Below, piece by piece: positions 1 through 8,265 of a DNA stretch of 64,000 nucleotides (positions are counted from its first letter, which is position 1; each line of letters opens with the position of its first letter). This stretch comes from Pseudophaeobacter leonis (GTDB lineage Bacteria > Pseudomonadota > Alphaproteobacteria > Rhodobacterales > Rhodobacteraceae). A program made the position numbers and the translations under genes. Under the pieces are notes generated by a model. The model did no database searches and was not told the origin of the DNA. It worked only from the letters and a program-made list of their open reading frames with translations. The stretch lies in the NCBI RefSeq assembly GCF_002087335.1, contig NZ_MWVJ01000001.1, positions 124,001-188,000 on the forward strand. The letters are read 5' to 3'.

Positions 1-1031
1 TTTTCACCCACTTTCAGCTCCACTCTTTCGGTGACCGTGATGCCGGTCTTTTCCATCATGGCGATCTTTTTGGGGTTGTTGGTCAGCAGTCGCACCTGGT
101 CAAAACCCAGCTCTTTCAGGATGGCGGCGCCGAGACGAAAATCACGTTCGTCGTCCTCGAACCCTAGACGGTGATTGGCCTCAACCGTGTCAAAACCCTG
201 ATCCTGCAGGGAATAGGCGCGCATTTTATTGGCCAGCCCAATGCCACGGCCCTCTTGATTGAGGTAGAGCAGCACGCCACTGCCCTCGGCGCCCATCTGC
301 GCCAGCGCGGCGTTCAGTTGCGGGCCACAGTCGCATTTCAGCGAGCCCAGTACGTCGCCGGTGAAACAGGCCGAATGCAGGCGGGCCAAAACGGGCTGGC
401 TGCGGTCAGGGCGACCCACTTCGATGGCATAGTGCTCTTCGGCGCCATCTTCGGGGCGAAACACATGCAGCCGGCCTGCCTCGGCGGCCTGCATCGGCAG
501 GCGGGCGGCGGCAACAGCATGCAGGGGTGAGCTGTGGCTCATCAGCGGTTCTGCCGCGGCTTGCGGCAGCAGGGTGAGGCCATGACTGGCGGCAAACTGT
601 GCACCACCCACCAGTGGAACCAGCAGCGCGGCCGGCAGCAGGCGCGCTGATTTCACCAGCGCTATGGCCAGACGATGCAGGCTGGCAGAGCCGTCCCGCG
701 CACTGATGAGCGGGCCTTTCATCGGATGGCTGAGGTCATCCGCCGGATCCGCAAGGGCCTGAATCCAGCCTAGCGTGGCGGCCTCTGGCAGGCAGATCCG
801 CGCTGTATCGCCGTCATAGGCGCGCGCCTTGAGGGTCTCGGCGCGCCGGGCGGTCAGGGCCAGAGTGACCGGGCCCAGTGCCTGCAGGTCCTGCAACCGG
901 TCCTGCGCCAGGCATTCCGCAGCGATGGCCAGCGCGGCCTGATCGCCATCCAGCAGGACAACAGGCAGACCCATGCGCAGATCGACGCGCGCGCGCGCCA
1001 AAAGTTCGATCATGGTGGGCATCAGGCTCAT
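1..1031 (-). CDS. ribA: GTP cyclohydrolase II (partial, 3' end outside window)
   Basis: Opens riboflavin synthesis by converting GTP to 2,5-diamino-6-ribosylamino-pyrimidinone phosphate, releasing formate and pyrophosphate. Reading the minus strand gives one frame of about 343 residues without a stop. The C-terminal half carries the zinc/catalytic signature [20 protein letters not shown], with cysteines near residues 222, 233 and 235, followed by the [10 protein letters not shown] segment typical of the family. The first ~190 residues are an extra N-terminal region lacking in the ~196-residue E. coli enzyme; longer RibA proteins of this form occur in alphaproteobacteria. The start is an ATG at 1031; in-frame ATGs at 1022 and 1013 are alternatives. 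It is divergent from the regulator at 1205. The stop lies beyond base 1. Confidence 0.9.
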   Translation of the reverse strand, partial: MSLMPTMIELLARARVDLRMGLPVVLLDGDQAALAIAAECLAQDRLQDLQALGPVTLALTARRAETLKARAYDGDTARICLPEAATLGWIQALADPADDLSHPMKGPLISARDGSASLHRLAIALVKSARLLPAALLVPLVGGAQFAASHGLTLLPQAAAEPLMSHSSPLHAVAAARLPMQAAEAGRLHVFRPEDGAEEHYAIEVGRPDRSQPVLARLHSACFTGDVLGSLKCDCGPQLNAALAQMGAEGSGVLLYLNQEGRGIGLANKMRAYSLQDQGFDTVEANHRLGFEDDERDFRLGAAILKELGFDQVRLLTNNPKKIAMMEKTGITVTERVELKVGE

Positions 1032-1152
1032 GCGGCAGATCCAGCGCTTCGTGACATAAATACCGGCCTTTCCTAGGCTTAATTGCTGCGGAAGTGAAAC
1101 AAATCCTTTGCTGTGGACACGTCGGCGTGAGAGTTTTGCAGCATATCTTGTC

Positions 1153-1190
1153 GTTTCTGTGAGGGAGGCGCATCTGTCTGTCACAGAAAC
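1153..1190 (+). promoter_or_regulatory. Perfect 10-bp inverted repeat just upstream of the cenR-like ribosome site
   Basis: GTTTCTGTGA (1153-1162) and TCACAGAAAC (1181-1190) are exact inverted copies separated by 18 bases. The second arm touches the Shine-Dalgarno stretch AGGAGAG (1191-1197), eight bases before the ATG at 1205. It could be an operator in the ribA/cenR divergent region or an mRNA hairpin presenting the ribosome site. Which of these applies is inference. Confidence 0.55.
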
Positions 1191-1204
1191 AGGAGAGTAG
1201 AGCT

Positions 1205-1891
1205 ATGGCGCAACTGAAGAAAATTCTGCTGGTGGATGGCGATGAGGACCTGCGCGGGGCCCTGAGCGAACAGCTGGTGATGACCGAGGACTTTGATGTC
1301 TTTGAGGCCGACAGCGGGCAAAGCGCCATGGAACGCGTCAAGGAGGCGCTGTACGATCTGGTGATCCTGGACGTAGGCCTGCCCGATACCGATGGCCGAG
1401 AGCTGTGCCGCCTGATGCGCAAGCAGGGCGTCAAGGCGCCGATCCTGATGCTGACGGGCCATGACAGCGATGCGGACACCATCCTGGGGCTTGATGCCGG
1501 GGCTAATGACTATGTCTCCAAACCGTTCAAATTCCCGGTGCTTTTGGCCCGTATTCGCGCCCAGCTGCGTCAGCACGAGCAATCCGAAGACGCGGTTTTT
1601 GTGCTTGGGCCCTATACGTTTAAGCCGGCCATGAAGATGCTTTTGACCGAGGATGACCGCAAGATCCGGCTGACAGAGAAAGAGACCAACATCCTGAAGT
1701 TCCTCTATCGCTCTACCGATGGGGTGGTGGCGCGTGATGTCCTGCTGCACGAGGTCTGGGGCTATAACGCCGGGGTGACCACCCATACGCTTGAGACGCA
1801 TATCTACCGTCTGCGTCAGAAGATCGAGCCTGATCCCTCGAACGCCCGCATTCTGGTGACAGAATCCGGTGGCTATCGTCTGATCAGCTAG
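1205..1891 (+). CDS. cenR: OmpR-family response regulator, CenR-like
   Basis: A 228-residue two-component regulator. The receiver domain (about 1-120) has the acidic pocket near residues 11-15, the phosphoacceptor Asp56 in VILDVGLPDTDG and the switch Lys in YVSKPF. A winged-helix OmpR/PhoB output domain (about 130-228) contains RLTEKET and HTLETHIYRLRQKIE. The wording of both domains closely resembles alphaproteobacterial CenR, an essential cell-envelope regulator in Caulobacter and Rhodobacter; the orthology is from memory of the family. No histidine kinase lies beside it, as is usual for CenR. The start follows AGGAGAG with good spacing. A perfect dyad lies immediately upstream (1153-1190), and a rho-independent terminator follows at 2041. 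Confidence 0.8.
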   Translation: MAQLKKILLVDGDEDLRGALSEQLVMTEDFDVFEADSGQSAMERVKEALYDLVILDVGLPDTDGRELCRLMRKQGVKAPILMLTGHDSDADTILGLDAGANDYVSKPFKFPVLLARIRAQLRQHEQSEDAVFVLGPYTFKPAMKMLLTEDDRKIRLTEKETNILKFLYRSTDGVVARDVLLHEVWGYNAGVTTHTLETHIYRLRQKIEPDPSNARILVTESGGYRLIS

Positions 1892-2004
1892 CGCTCCATT
1901 TCTGGGTGTAGATCTGTTGATGTGGATCAAAGACGTATTTTCCACATACCTTAAAAGTGATCATACCCCGCGCATATCCGGGTCATGATATGCACCTCCC
2001 TGTT

Positions 2005-2034
2005 AAACTGGGGCCTTTTAAACTGGGGCCTGTT
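2005..2034 (+). repeat. 15-bp tandem duplication in the cenR 3' region
   Basis: Two back-to-back 15-bp units beginning AAACTGGGGCCT (2005-2019 and 2020-2034) differ at one base. They sit between cenR and its terminator in a non-coding gap. Similar short tandem duplications recur in other gaps of this window. Confidence 0.6.
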
Positions 2035-2040
2035 GGGCTA

Positions 2041-2069
2041 GGTCGGGCTTTGTGCCCGGCCCTTTTTTT
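2041..2069 (+). terminator. Rho-independent terminator after cenR-like gene
   Basis: The stem GGTCGGGC / GCCCGGCC (one G-T pair) with a five-base loop is followed by seven T residues (2063-2069). It stands 150 bases after the regulator stop and before xth. Confidence 0.75.
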
Positions 2070-2179
2070 CGGCAAAAACAGGTCTGGAGCGCAATCTGGA
2101 AAATCCCCAAGCGGTGGTCTTCTCGGGCCATGCGCGCTGTGATACCGAATGAGGCAACATTGCCAAATGGAGCACTCTC

Positions 2180-2969
2180 ATGGCCTTTACCCTTGCCACC
2201 TGGAACATCAACTCTGTCCGCCTGCGCGAGGAGTTGGTGCAAAAACTCCTGAAGGAAGAGGCGCCAGATGTGCTGTGTCTGCAGGAATGCAAAAGCCCGG
2301 TAGATAAAATTCCAACCGAAGGGTTTGCCGATCTGGGTTATCCTCACATGGTGGCGCGTGGCCAGAAGGGCTATAATGGGGTCGCCATCCTGTCACGTCT
2401 GCCCATCGAGGAAGCAGGCGCAGAGGATTTTGCCAGTCTTGGCCACGCCCGCCATATTGCCGGACGGCTTGGAAAATGGCGTGACCATTCATAACTTTTA
2501 CGTGCCTGCAGGCGGCGACAAACCCGACCGCGAGGTGAATGAGAAGTTTGGCCAAAAGCTGGATTATCTCAGCGAGATGCGGGACTGGTTCAGGGCAGAG
2601 CGTCCCGAGAAGTCTATTCTGGTCGGGGATCTCAATATCGCCCCGCGTGAGGACGATGTCTGGGATCACAAGAAAATGCTGAAGATCGTCAGCCACACGC
2701 CGGTTGAGGTAGAGCTTTTGGCGGCTGTGCAGGAGGCTGGCGATTGGGCGGATGTCACGCGGAGCGATATTCCCGAAGGTCTGCTGTATAGCTGGTGGAG
2801 CTATCGGGCCAAGGACTGGGATGCAGCAGATAAGGGGCGCCGACTGGACCATGTCTGGGCCACCGGAGACATCCGTCACGCGGCGCATTCCAGCCGGGTT
2901 CTGCGCTGCGCGCGGGGCTGGGAAAAGCCCAGCGATCATGCGCCGGTCTTTGCGACGTTTGATCTGTAA
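2180..2969 (+). CDS. xth: Exodeoxyribonuclease III (one-base insertion near 2471)
   Basis: AP endonuclease/3'-5' exonuclease of base excision repair. The N-terminal part begins MAFTLATWNINSVR and has the metal-binding glutamate in VLCLQECK. After HIAGRL the frame must change by one base (an extra G in CTTGGAAAA, about 2470-2474) to continue with ENGVTIHNFYVPAGGD. The repaired protein is 262 residues, the usual XthA length, with LVGDLNIAP, the RRLDHVW segment and the terminal SDHAPV catalytic motif all present. The two halves overlap in different frames. Because every active-site motif is intact, I treat the shift as a sequence error and not a pseudogene. The ATG follows a weak ribosome site. 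Confidence 0.9.
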
Positions 2970-3079
2970 TCACAGGCTGGTTTTTTGTTGGGGGGCGGCC
3001 TTTGCGCAACTCCTCTCTTGGTTTCTTGTCGTCCTGAATCCATATAGGGAACAGGCTTCAAACGGAGAAAATTGAGACA

Positions 3080-4012
3080 ATGGATATTATTGGCGGAGCG
3101 GGCACAGCGGCCCCGGTGGGTGACCTGGTCAAGGACGTCGATGAGGCGACCTTTATGCAGGATGTTGTCGAGGCCTCGATGCAGGCCCCGGTGATTGTGG
3201 ATTTCTGGGCGCCCTGGTGTGGCCCTTGCAAGACGCTTGGCCCCGCTTTGGAAGCGGCCGTGACCAAGGCCAAGGGCGCGGTCACCATGGCCAAGGTCAA
3301 TGTGGACGAGAACCAGCGTCTGGCGCAGGCGCTGGCGCAGCAGGGCTTGCCGTTGCAGTCCATTCCAACAGTTGTTGCCTTTGTCGAAGGCCGTCCCATT
3401 GACATGTTTCAGGGGGCTTTGCCACCCAGTGAGATCGAGGCCTTTATCAAAAAGGCGATTGAGGCTGGTGGTGGCACCGCGGATGGTGGCCTTGCAGAGG
3501 CGCTGGAGGTGGCAGAGCAGATGCTGGTCGATGGCGACTACGCGGATGCAGTCCAGACCTTTGCGGCAATCATTGGTGAGGACGACAAAAGTGCTGCCGC
3601 CTATGGTGGGCTGGCGCGGGCGCATATTGCGCTGGAAGATCTTGATCAGGCCGAGGCCGTTCTGAACGGCGCCCCCGCGTCGATTTCCGAGGCGGCTGAG
3701 ATCGAGGCTGCACGGGCGCAGATCGAATTGGCGCGACAGGCAGAAAACGCCGGCCCCGTGGCCGAGCTGGCCGCCAAGGTGGAGGCCAGTCCCGACGACC
3801 ACGAAGCCCGGTTCGAGCTGGCTCAGGCCCTGCATGCCGCAGGAGACGCCGAGGCGGCCGTTGATGCGCTGTTGGAATTGTTCCGTCGCGACCGGGAGTG
3901 GAACGACGGAGCTGCCAAGACGCAGCTCTTTACCGTTTTTGATGCGTTGCAGCCAAATGATCCGGTGGTTCTGAACGGGCGGCGCAGATTGAGCTCGATG
4001 ATATTTGCTTAA
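3080..4012 (+). CDS. cnoX: CnoX/YbbN-like thioredoxin-fold chaperone
   Basis: A 310-residue protein with an N-terminal thioredoxin domain (about 20-125) and a TPR-rich C-terminal half (about 135-310), the architecture of CnoX (YbbN), a chaperedoxin that protects proteins from oxidative aggregation and hands them to GroEL/ES. The active-site loop is a complete WCGPC with Cys47 and Cys50; the E. coli protein has lost this CXXC, so this one may keep redox activity (inference). It lies 28 bases upstream of the LON-domain gene on the same strand, and the two may be cotranscribed. The start was chosen because the alignment begins MDIIGGAG after an AACGGAG-like ribosome site. Confidence 0.85.
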   Translation: MDIIGGAGTAAPVGDLVKDVDEATFMQDVVEASMQAPVIVDFWAPWCGPCKTLGPALEAAVTKAKGAVTMAKVNVDENQRLAQALAQQGLPLQSIPTVVAFVEGRPIDMFQGALPPSEIEAFIKKAIEAGGGTADGGLAEALEVAEQMLVDGDYADAVQTFAAIIGEDDKSAAAYGGLARAHIALEDLDQAEAVLNGAPASISEAAEIEAARAQIELARQAENAGPVAELAAKVEASPDDHEARFELAQALHAAGDAEAAVDALLELFRRDREWNDGAAKTQLFTVFDALQPNDPVVLNGRRRLSSMIFA

Positions 4013-4040
4013 TCGGGCCGTCGCCCTAGAGTAATATATC

Positions 4041-4679
4041 ATGTTCCCTTCTTCTGATCTGCCGGACACCATTGCAGTCTTTCCATTGCCCGGGGCGGTC
4101 CTGCTGCCCCGGTCGCGCCTGCCGCTGCATATATTCGAGCCACGCTATCTGCAAATGCTTGAAGATGCTTTGAAAACCCCGCAACGCCTGATTGGCATGG
4201 TGCAGCCCGGTCCTGGTCAGAAGGGCGAGGGGTTGCATGCTATTGGCTGCGCCGGACGCGTGACGCAGTTTTCTGAAACCGAAGATGGCCGCTATCTTGT
4301 GACTCTGTCGGGGCTGTCCCGGTTTCGCATTTTGCAAGAGGTGACCGGATTTAGTCCCTACCGGCGCTGTGATGTGAGCTGGGCCGGGTTCGAGCGTGAT
4401 CTTGGCGGCTCTGAAGCGGACCCAACGTTTGATCGGGCGGCGTTTCTGGCTTTGTTGAACAGGTTTCTGATGCTGCGTGGTCTGTCCACGGATTGGGACT
4501 CGTTGCAGGACGCCGAGGATGAGTTGCTGATCAACTCTCTGTCGATGCTTTTGGAGTTTGAGCCGGAGGACAAACAGGCCTTGCTTGAGGCTCCCAGTCT
4601 TGTCACAAGACGGGAAACCCTTGTGACTTTGATCGAATTTGCGCTTCGGGGTGGGGCATATGAGGACATTTTGCAATGA
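4041..4679 (+). CDS. LON peptidase substrate-binding domain protein
   Basis: A 212-residue stand-alone relative of the Lon protease N-terminal (PUA-like) domain, without ATPase or peptidase parts. Characteristic segments are [20 protein letters not shown] near the start, FEPRYLQML, and [19 protein letters not shown]. Its cellular role is not established; it may bind unfolded or peptide substrates. The stop overlaps the Trm112-like gene start by four bases (ATGA), so the two are almost certainly translated together and probably with cnoX. Confidence 0.85.
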   Translation: MFPSSDLPDTIAVFPLPGAVLLPRSRLPLHIFEPRYLQMLEDALKTPQRLIGMVQPGPGQKGEGLHAIGCAGRVTQFSETEDGRYLVTLSGLSRFRILQEVTGFSPYRRCDVSWAGFERDLGGSEADPTFDRAAFLALLNRFLMLRGLSTDWDSLQDAEDELLINSLSMLLEFEPEDKQALLEAPSLVTRRETLVTLIEFALRGGAYEDILQ

Positions 4680-4867
4680 ATGATACCGCCAAGACAGTGG
4701 CCTTTGATCGTCGCATGCTTGAGGCACTTGTCTGCCCGAGGACGCAGGCGACGCTGGAATATGATGCCGAGGCACAAGAGTTGATCTCGAAGGCGGGCAA
4801 TCTGGCGTTTCCCATTCGCAATGGCATTCCGGGGATGCTGGTGGACGAAGCCCGCGCGCTCGAGTGA
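4676..4867 (+). CDS. Trm112-family small protein
   Basis: A 63-residue protein with the Trm112/YcaR signature: [16 protein letters not shown] and [17 protein letters not shown]. In eukaryotes Trm112 activates methyltransferases; the bacterial small forms have no proven job. It overlaps the upstream LON-domain gene by four bases and is the last gene of this plus-strand run. A minisatellite and a paired-hairpin element lie directly downstream. Confidence 0.85.
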   Translation: MNDTAKTVAFDRRMLEALVCPRTQATLEYDAEAQELISKAGNLAFPIRNGIPGMLVDEARALE

Positions 4868-4895
4868 CGGAGCAGGTCGTGCGGTGCTTAGGCGC

Positions 4896-4970
4896 GACAG
4901 GCCAAGACTCGACAGGCCAAGACTCGACAGGTCGAGACTCGACGGGCCGGTATTCGATAGGCCAGTATTC
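4896..4970 (+). repeat. 15-bp minisatellite, five units
   Basis: Five head-to-tail 15-bp units at 4896, 4911, 4926, 4941 and 4956, consensus GACAGGCCAAGACTC. The first two are identical and divergence grows towards the 3' end; a partial unit follows to 4981. The array is in the 395-base gap between convergent genes. In one frame it would spell a TGQDS pentapeptide repeat, but no credible gene contains it. Confidence 0.85.
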
Positions 4971-4990
4971 CCTAGGCCGGGAAGGGAGCT

Positions 4991-5062
4991 CTCCCGCGCC
5001 CGCAGATGTCCCAAGGGACACCTTGGCGGCCTTGGGCCCGGCGCTGTGCTCACGCACAGCGG
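4991..5062 (+). repeat. Two-hairpin 3' element, copy A
   Basis: Layout: CTCCCGC (4991-4997), hairpin TGTCCC-AA-GGGACA (5007-5020), conserved TTGGGCC (5032-5038), hairpin GCTGTG-N6-CACAGC (5043-5060). The same order of parts, with different but still paired stems, occurs at 5161-5237 (minus), 27533-27615 (minus) and 51968-52050 (plus). This copy is in the sense direction downstream of the Trm112-like gene. Confidence 0.65.
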
Positions 5063-5160
5063 GGACATACCTCAGACCAAAGAGCACCATATCAACTTTG
5101 CTGATTGTTTGTGATGTGTCTTGGGATCTGTTTTGCCAACCCGGGTGATATCAGCGGTGC

Positions 5161-5237
5161 AGCGCCTTGCCGTGTGGCAAGGCGCTTGGCCCAACGGGAG
5201 CACTGCAATCTTTGATTGCTGCCGCGACGGGCGGGAG
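5161..5237 (-). repeat. Two-hairpin 3' element, copy B
   Basis: On the minus strand: CTCCCGCCCG (5237 downwards), hairpin GCAATC-AAA-GATTGC (5219-5205), CTCCCGTTGGGCC, then hairpin AGCGCCTTGCC / GGCAAGGCGCT with 11 perfect pairs and a four-base loop (5186-5161). It is oriented as the 3' end of the ubiH-like transcript and stands opposite copy A, so the gap between the two convergent genes holds one element for each. Confidence 0.75.
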
Positions 5238-5262
5238 CACTACCTTGCCGAATGCGCCCAGA

Positions 5263-6489
5263 TCAGATGGCTTTGCCTTGCAGCAGGCGGGGCATATCCC
5301 CTGTCAATCCAGCCGCTTCGCGCATGAAGCGACGTCTCAGCCCCGGCAGGCCCGCCACCACGCCCATGCCAATGTCGCGACCAAGGCGCAGGAGCGGGTT
5401 GTCATTTGAGAACAGCTTGTTGACCATATCTGTCGTGGCAGCAAGCGTGGCCGTGTCAAAACGGCGCCATTGCTGATAGCGCTCCAGAACAAGCACAGAG
5501 CCAATGTCTTCCCCGCGCCGCGTGGCCTCTGTCAGCACCTCGGCCAGTGCCCCGACATCGCGCAGGCCTGCGTTCAGTCCCTGCCCGGCGATAGGGTGCA
5601 TGCCATGGGCGGCATCGCCGACCAGGGCCAGCCGCGCGCCGATGAAACTGTTGGCGATGGTCAGACTCAGCGGGTAGGTAAAGCGCTTGCCCGTCAGGGA
5701 TATCTCCCCAAGGAAATCCCCAAACCGGGGCTTCAGCGCGGCAATATAGTCGCTATCGTTCAACCCCTGTATTGCGGCCGCCATGTCACTTTTCTCGCTC
5801 CACACGATGGACGAGCGGTTGCCGGGCAGGGGCAGGATCGCCAGCGGGCCGGCCGCCATAAAGAACTGATGTGCAATGCCATGATGCGGCTTTTCGTGCG
5901 CGATGGCGCAGACCAGCGCGGTCTGGCCGTAGTCCCAACCGCTGCGTTTGATGCTGGCGCGCGCGGCCGTGCCGCTTTTGCGACCGTCACAGCCCACAAG
6001 CATCCGCCCGCGCAGCTCGTCTCCGTTTTCCAGGGTCAGGGTCACGCCGGTCTGATCCACGGCCTGGGCAATGACCCGGCGCTGATTGATCAGGGTGATG
6101 CGCGGCTCTTCATCCATGGCCTGCAGGAAGGCGCGGCGTAAAAACCGGTCCTCAATCATATAGCCCATCGGGCCTTCTTCGATTTCACGGTGATCGAAAT
6201 GCAGGAAAAACGGAGCGGCCCCCTCGCCGGCATGGCCATCGCTGGCCTTGATCTCCAGCATCGGCTGCGCATGATCTGCCACCCTTGACCAGACCCCTAT
6301 CTGGTCCAGCAACCGCTGCGAGGCCAGTGCCAGGGCATAGCTGCGCCCGTCAAAGGCATCCTCTTCAAAATCGCCCCGCGGCAGGGCGTCTACCACGGTC
6401 ACGCCATGGCCGGTTTGCGCCAAAGCCAGAGCCAAAGCAGGGCCGTTGAGGCCGCCGCCGACGATCAGGATATCGGATGTGTTTTTCAT
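5263..6489 (-). CDS. ubiH: UbiH/UbiF/COQ6-family FAD monooxygenase
   Basis: Probable flavin hydroxylase of ubiquinone ring hydroxylation. The protein starts MKNTSDILIVGGGLNGPALA with a Rossmann GxGxxG dinucleotide site, has the central FAD/NADPH motif around LVGCDGRKSGTA, and the C-terminal GDAAHGMHPIAGQGLNAG motif diagnostic of the UbiH/COQ6 family. Length is 408 residues from ATG 6489; an upstream in-frame ATG at 6525 gives 420, but the family begins near the Rossmann strand. Neither start has a clear ribosome site. It is convergent with the Trm112-like gene. Which ring position it hydroxylates cannot be told from sequence alone. Confidence 0.85.
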   Translation of the reverse strand: MKNTSDILIVGGGLNGPALALALAQTGHGVTVVDALPRGDFEEDAFDGRSYALALASQRLLDQIGVWSRVADHAQPMLEIKASDGHAGEGAAPFFLHFDHREIEEGPMGYMIEDRFLRRAFLQAMDEEPRITLINQRRVIAQAVDQTGVTLTLENGDELRGRMLVGCDGRKSGTAARASIKRSGWDYGQTALVCAIAHEKPHHGIAHQFFMAAGPLAILPLPGNRSSIVWSEKSDMAAAIQGLNDSDYIAALKPRFGDFLGEISLTGKRFTYPLSLTIANSFIGARLALVGDAAHGMHPIAGQGLNAGLRDVGALAEVLTEATRRGEDIGSVLVLERYQQWRRFDTATLAATTDMVNKLFSNDNPLLRLGRDIGMGVVAGLPGLRRRFMREAAGLTGDMPRLLQGKAI

Positions 6490-6665
6490 GCTTTGCAATA
6501 TGCGCCGATTGCCGGGATTGTCCATGCGGTTGTCGCTGAAATCCGACCAGAGGCCCTGCGGTCAAAGGGTTTGAAACACAGGCCTGCTGAGATGTTCGAA
6601 ATGCCTCTTCGGGATTGTGCCACCCCAAGCGGAGCGCTACCGTTCGCAAAATTTCCACGGGAGTG

Positions 6666-8023
6666 ATGGCTATGCAGGACGGGCTGAATATGCAGGACTG
6701 GCTGAAAATGAGTGCCGCTGATCTGGGACGCGGGATCGACGCGGGGACGATCGATCCGGTCGCCCTGACGCAGGCCTATCTGGCCGCCATCGATGCGCAT
6801 CCCCATCGCGATCGCATCTTTAGCGCCGTCACCCATGATCGCGCCCTGGCCGAGGCAGAGGCGGCAGCGACACGCGCCAGGATGGGGCTGCGTCGCTCGG
6901 CTCTGGACGGGGTGCCGATCAGCTGGAAGGATCTGTATGATTCTGCGGGCGCCACCACCGAGGCAGGCTCTGATCTGCTGAAAGGCAGGGTGCCGGATCA
7001 GGATGCGCTGGTTCTTGAGGTCGCCACCGCCATGGGCAGTGTGTGTCTGGGCAAAACCCATATGAGCGAGCTGGCCTTTTCAGGCCTCGGCCTGAACCCG
7101 ATCAAGGAAACACCCCCCTGCACCAACGATGAAGCAGCCGTGCCGGGGGGGTCATCTTCCGGCGCTGCCGCCTCGGTGGCCTTTGGACTGGCGGCGGGCG
7201 CAATAGGCTCTGATACAGGCGGATCTGTGCGTATCCCGTCGGCGTGGAACGATCTGGTCGGGCTGAAAACCACCGCCGGACGATCAGCCTTGAGGGCGTG
7301 GTGCCGCTCTGTCTAAAGTTCGACACGGTCGGGCCTCTGGCGCGTACGGTTGAGGATGCGGCGCTGTTTCTGGGCGTTCTTGAGGGCACGCAAGGCCCGG
7401 ACCTGCGCAATGCAGATAGCGTGAAAGGGCGGCGGTTTGCCGATCTGCAGACCATCGCACAGGACGATCTGGACCCGGTTGTGGCCGAAAGCTACGCAGC
7501 CTCGCTGGTCAAGCTGCAAGAGGCCGGTGCCGAGATCGTGCCGCTTGAGGTGCCCGAACTGGCTGAGGCCATGGCGCTCAGCGCGATTCTTTTCACCACC
7601 GAGGCCTATGGGCTGTGGAAGGATGTGATCGAGGCCAGCCCTGATCTGATGTTTGGCGAAATTCTTGCGCGCTTTCGGTCGGGCGCTCAGTTCTCCGGGC
7701 CGGACTATGTGGCCGCCTGGGCCAAGCTCGAACAGGTGCGCATGGCCTGGGATCAGGCAGCAGCCGGGTTCGACGGCGTGCTGTCGCCCAGCTGCCCGAT
7801 CCTGCCACCGAATCTGGCGCGTTTGCAAACAGAGCACGACTACTATGTGCAGGCCAACCTGCTGACCCTGCGCAATACCCGCATTGGCAATCTCATGGGC
7901 CTTTGCGCGCTGAGCCTGCCGACCGGAACCCCCAGTTGCGGTTTGCAGATCCTTGGCCAGCCGGATTGTGAAGAGGCATTGCTGCGTGTTGGTGCGGCGG
8001 TTGAGGCCGCTCTGGCGGGGTAA
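6666..8023 (+). CDS. Amidase, amidase-signature family (one-base deletion near 7281)
   Basis: Ser-cisSer-Lys amidohydrolase of about 452 residues after repair. Seen: the catalytic Lys in ISWKDLYD, the glycine/serine loop PGGSSSGAAA, and the nucleophile region GSDTGGSVRIP. After KTTAGR the frame breaks; adding one G in CCGGACGATC restores RISLEGVVPLCLKFDTVGPLA and the frame runs to 8023. Substrate unknown: the family includes GatA-like, allophanate and mandelamide hydrolases. It is not GatA itself by context, as no gatB/C is near. The start is ATG 6666 (6672 is possible). Downstream, 8024-8265 holds no gene; it has a CCCCAGAC / GTCTGGGG hairpin at 8087-8110 without a T run. Confidence 0.85.
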
Positions 8024-8265
8024 GGGCTGCGGCCCGCCTGTTCATTTCAAAGGTCAAACGGGTGGTGCTGCCGAGGGGCGGCGCGGCCCCAGACCGGGCT
8101 GCGTCTGGGGCGAGACTGGCCCGGGTCTGGCCCGAGGCAGGGCCGAATCTGGCCGGAATGCCACAAAAATGGTTCAGGCGGTATGCTGCGGCTGGACGCA
8201 TCGGCTCTTGCTCTGTAATTTATCTTTAAACGGGGCGTGAATGATCCCGGATTTGAGGCCTAGAT

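Noticed and set aside
4864-5148. Plus-strand frame encoding TGQDS repeats over the minisatellite
   Set aside because: The 15-bp period keeps any frame open by arithmetic; it continues through the hairpin element and has no start context or homology.
8087-8110. Terminator after the amidase (CCCCAGAC / GTCTGGGG)
   Set aside because: The stem is good but no T run follows and the flanks are GC-rich repeats of the same words, so it may be chance.
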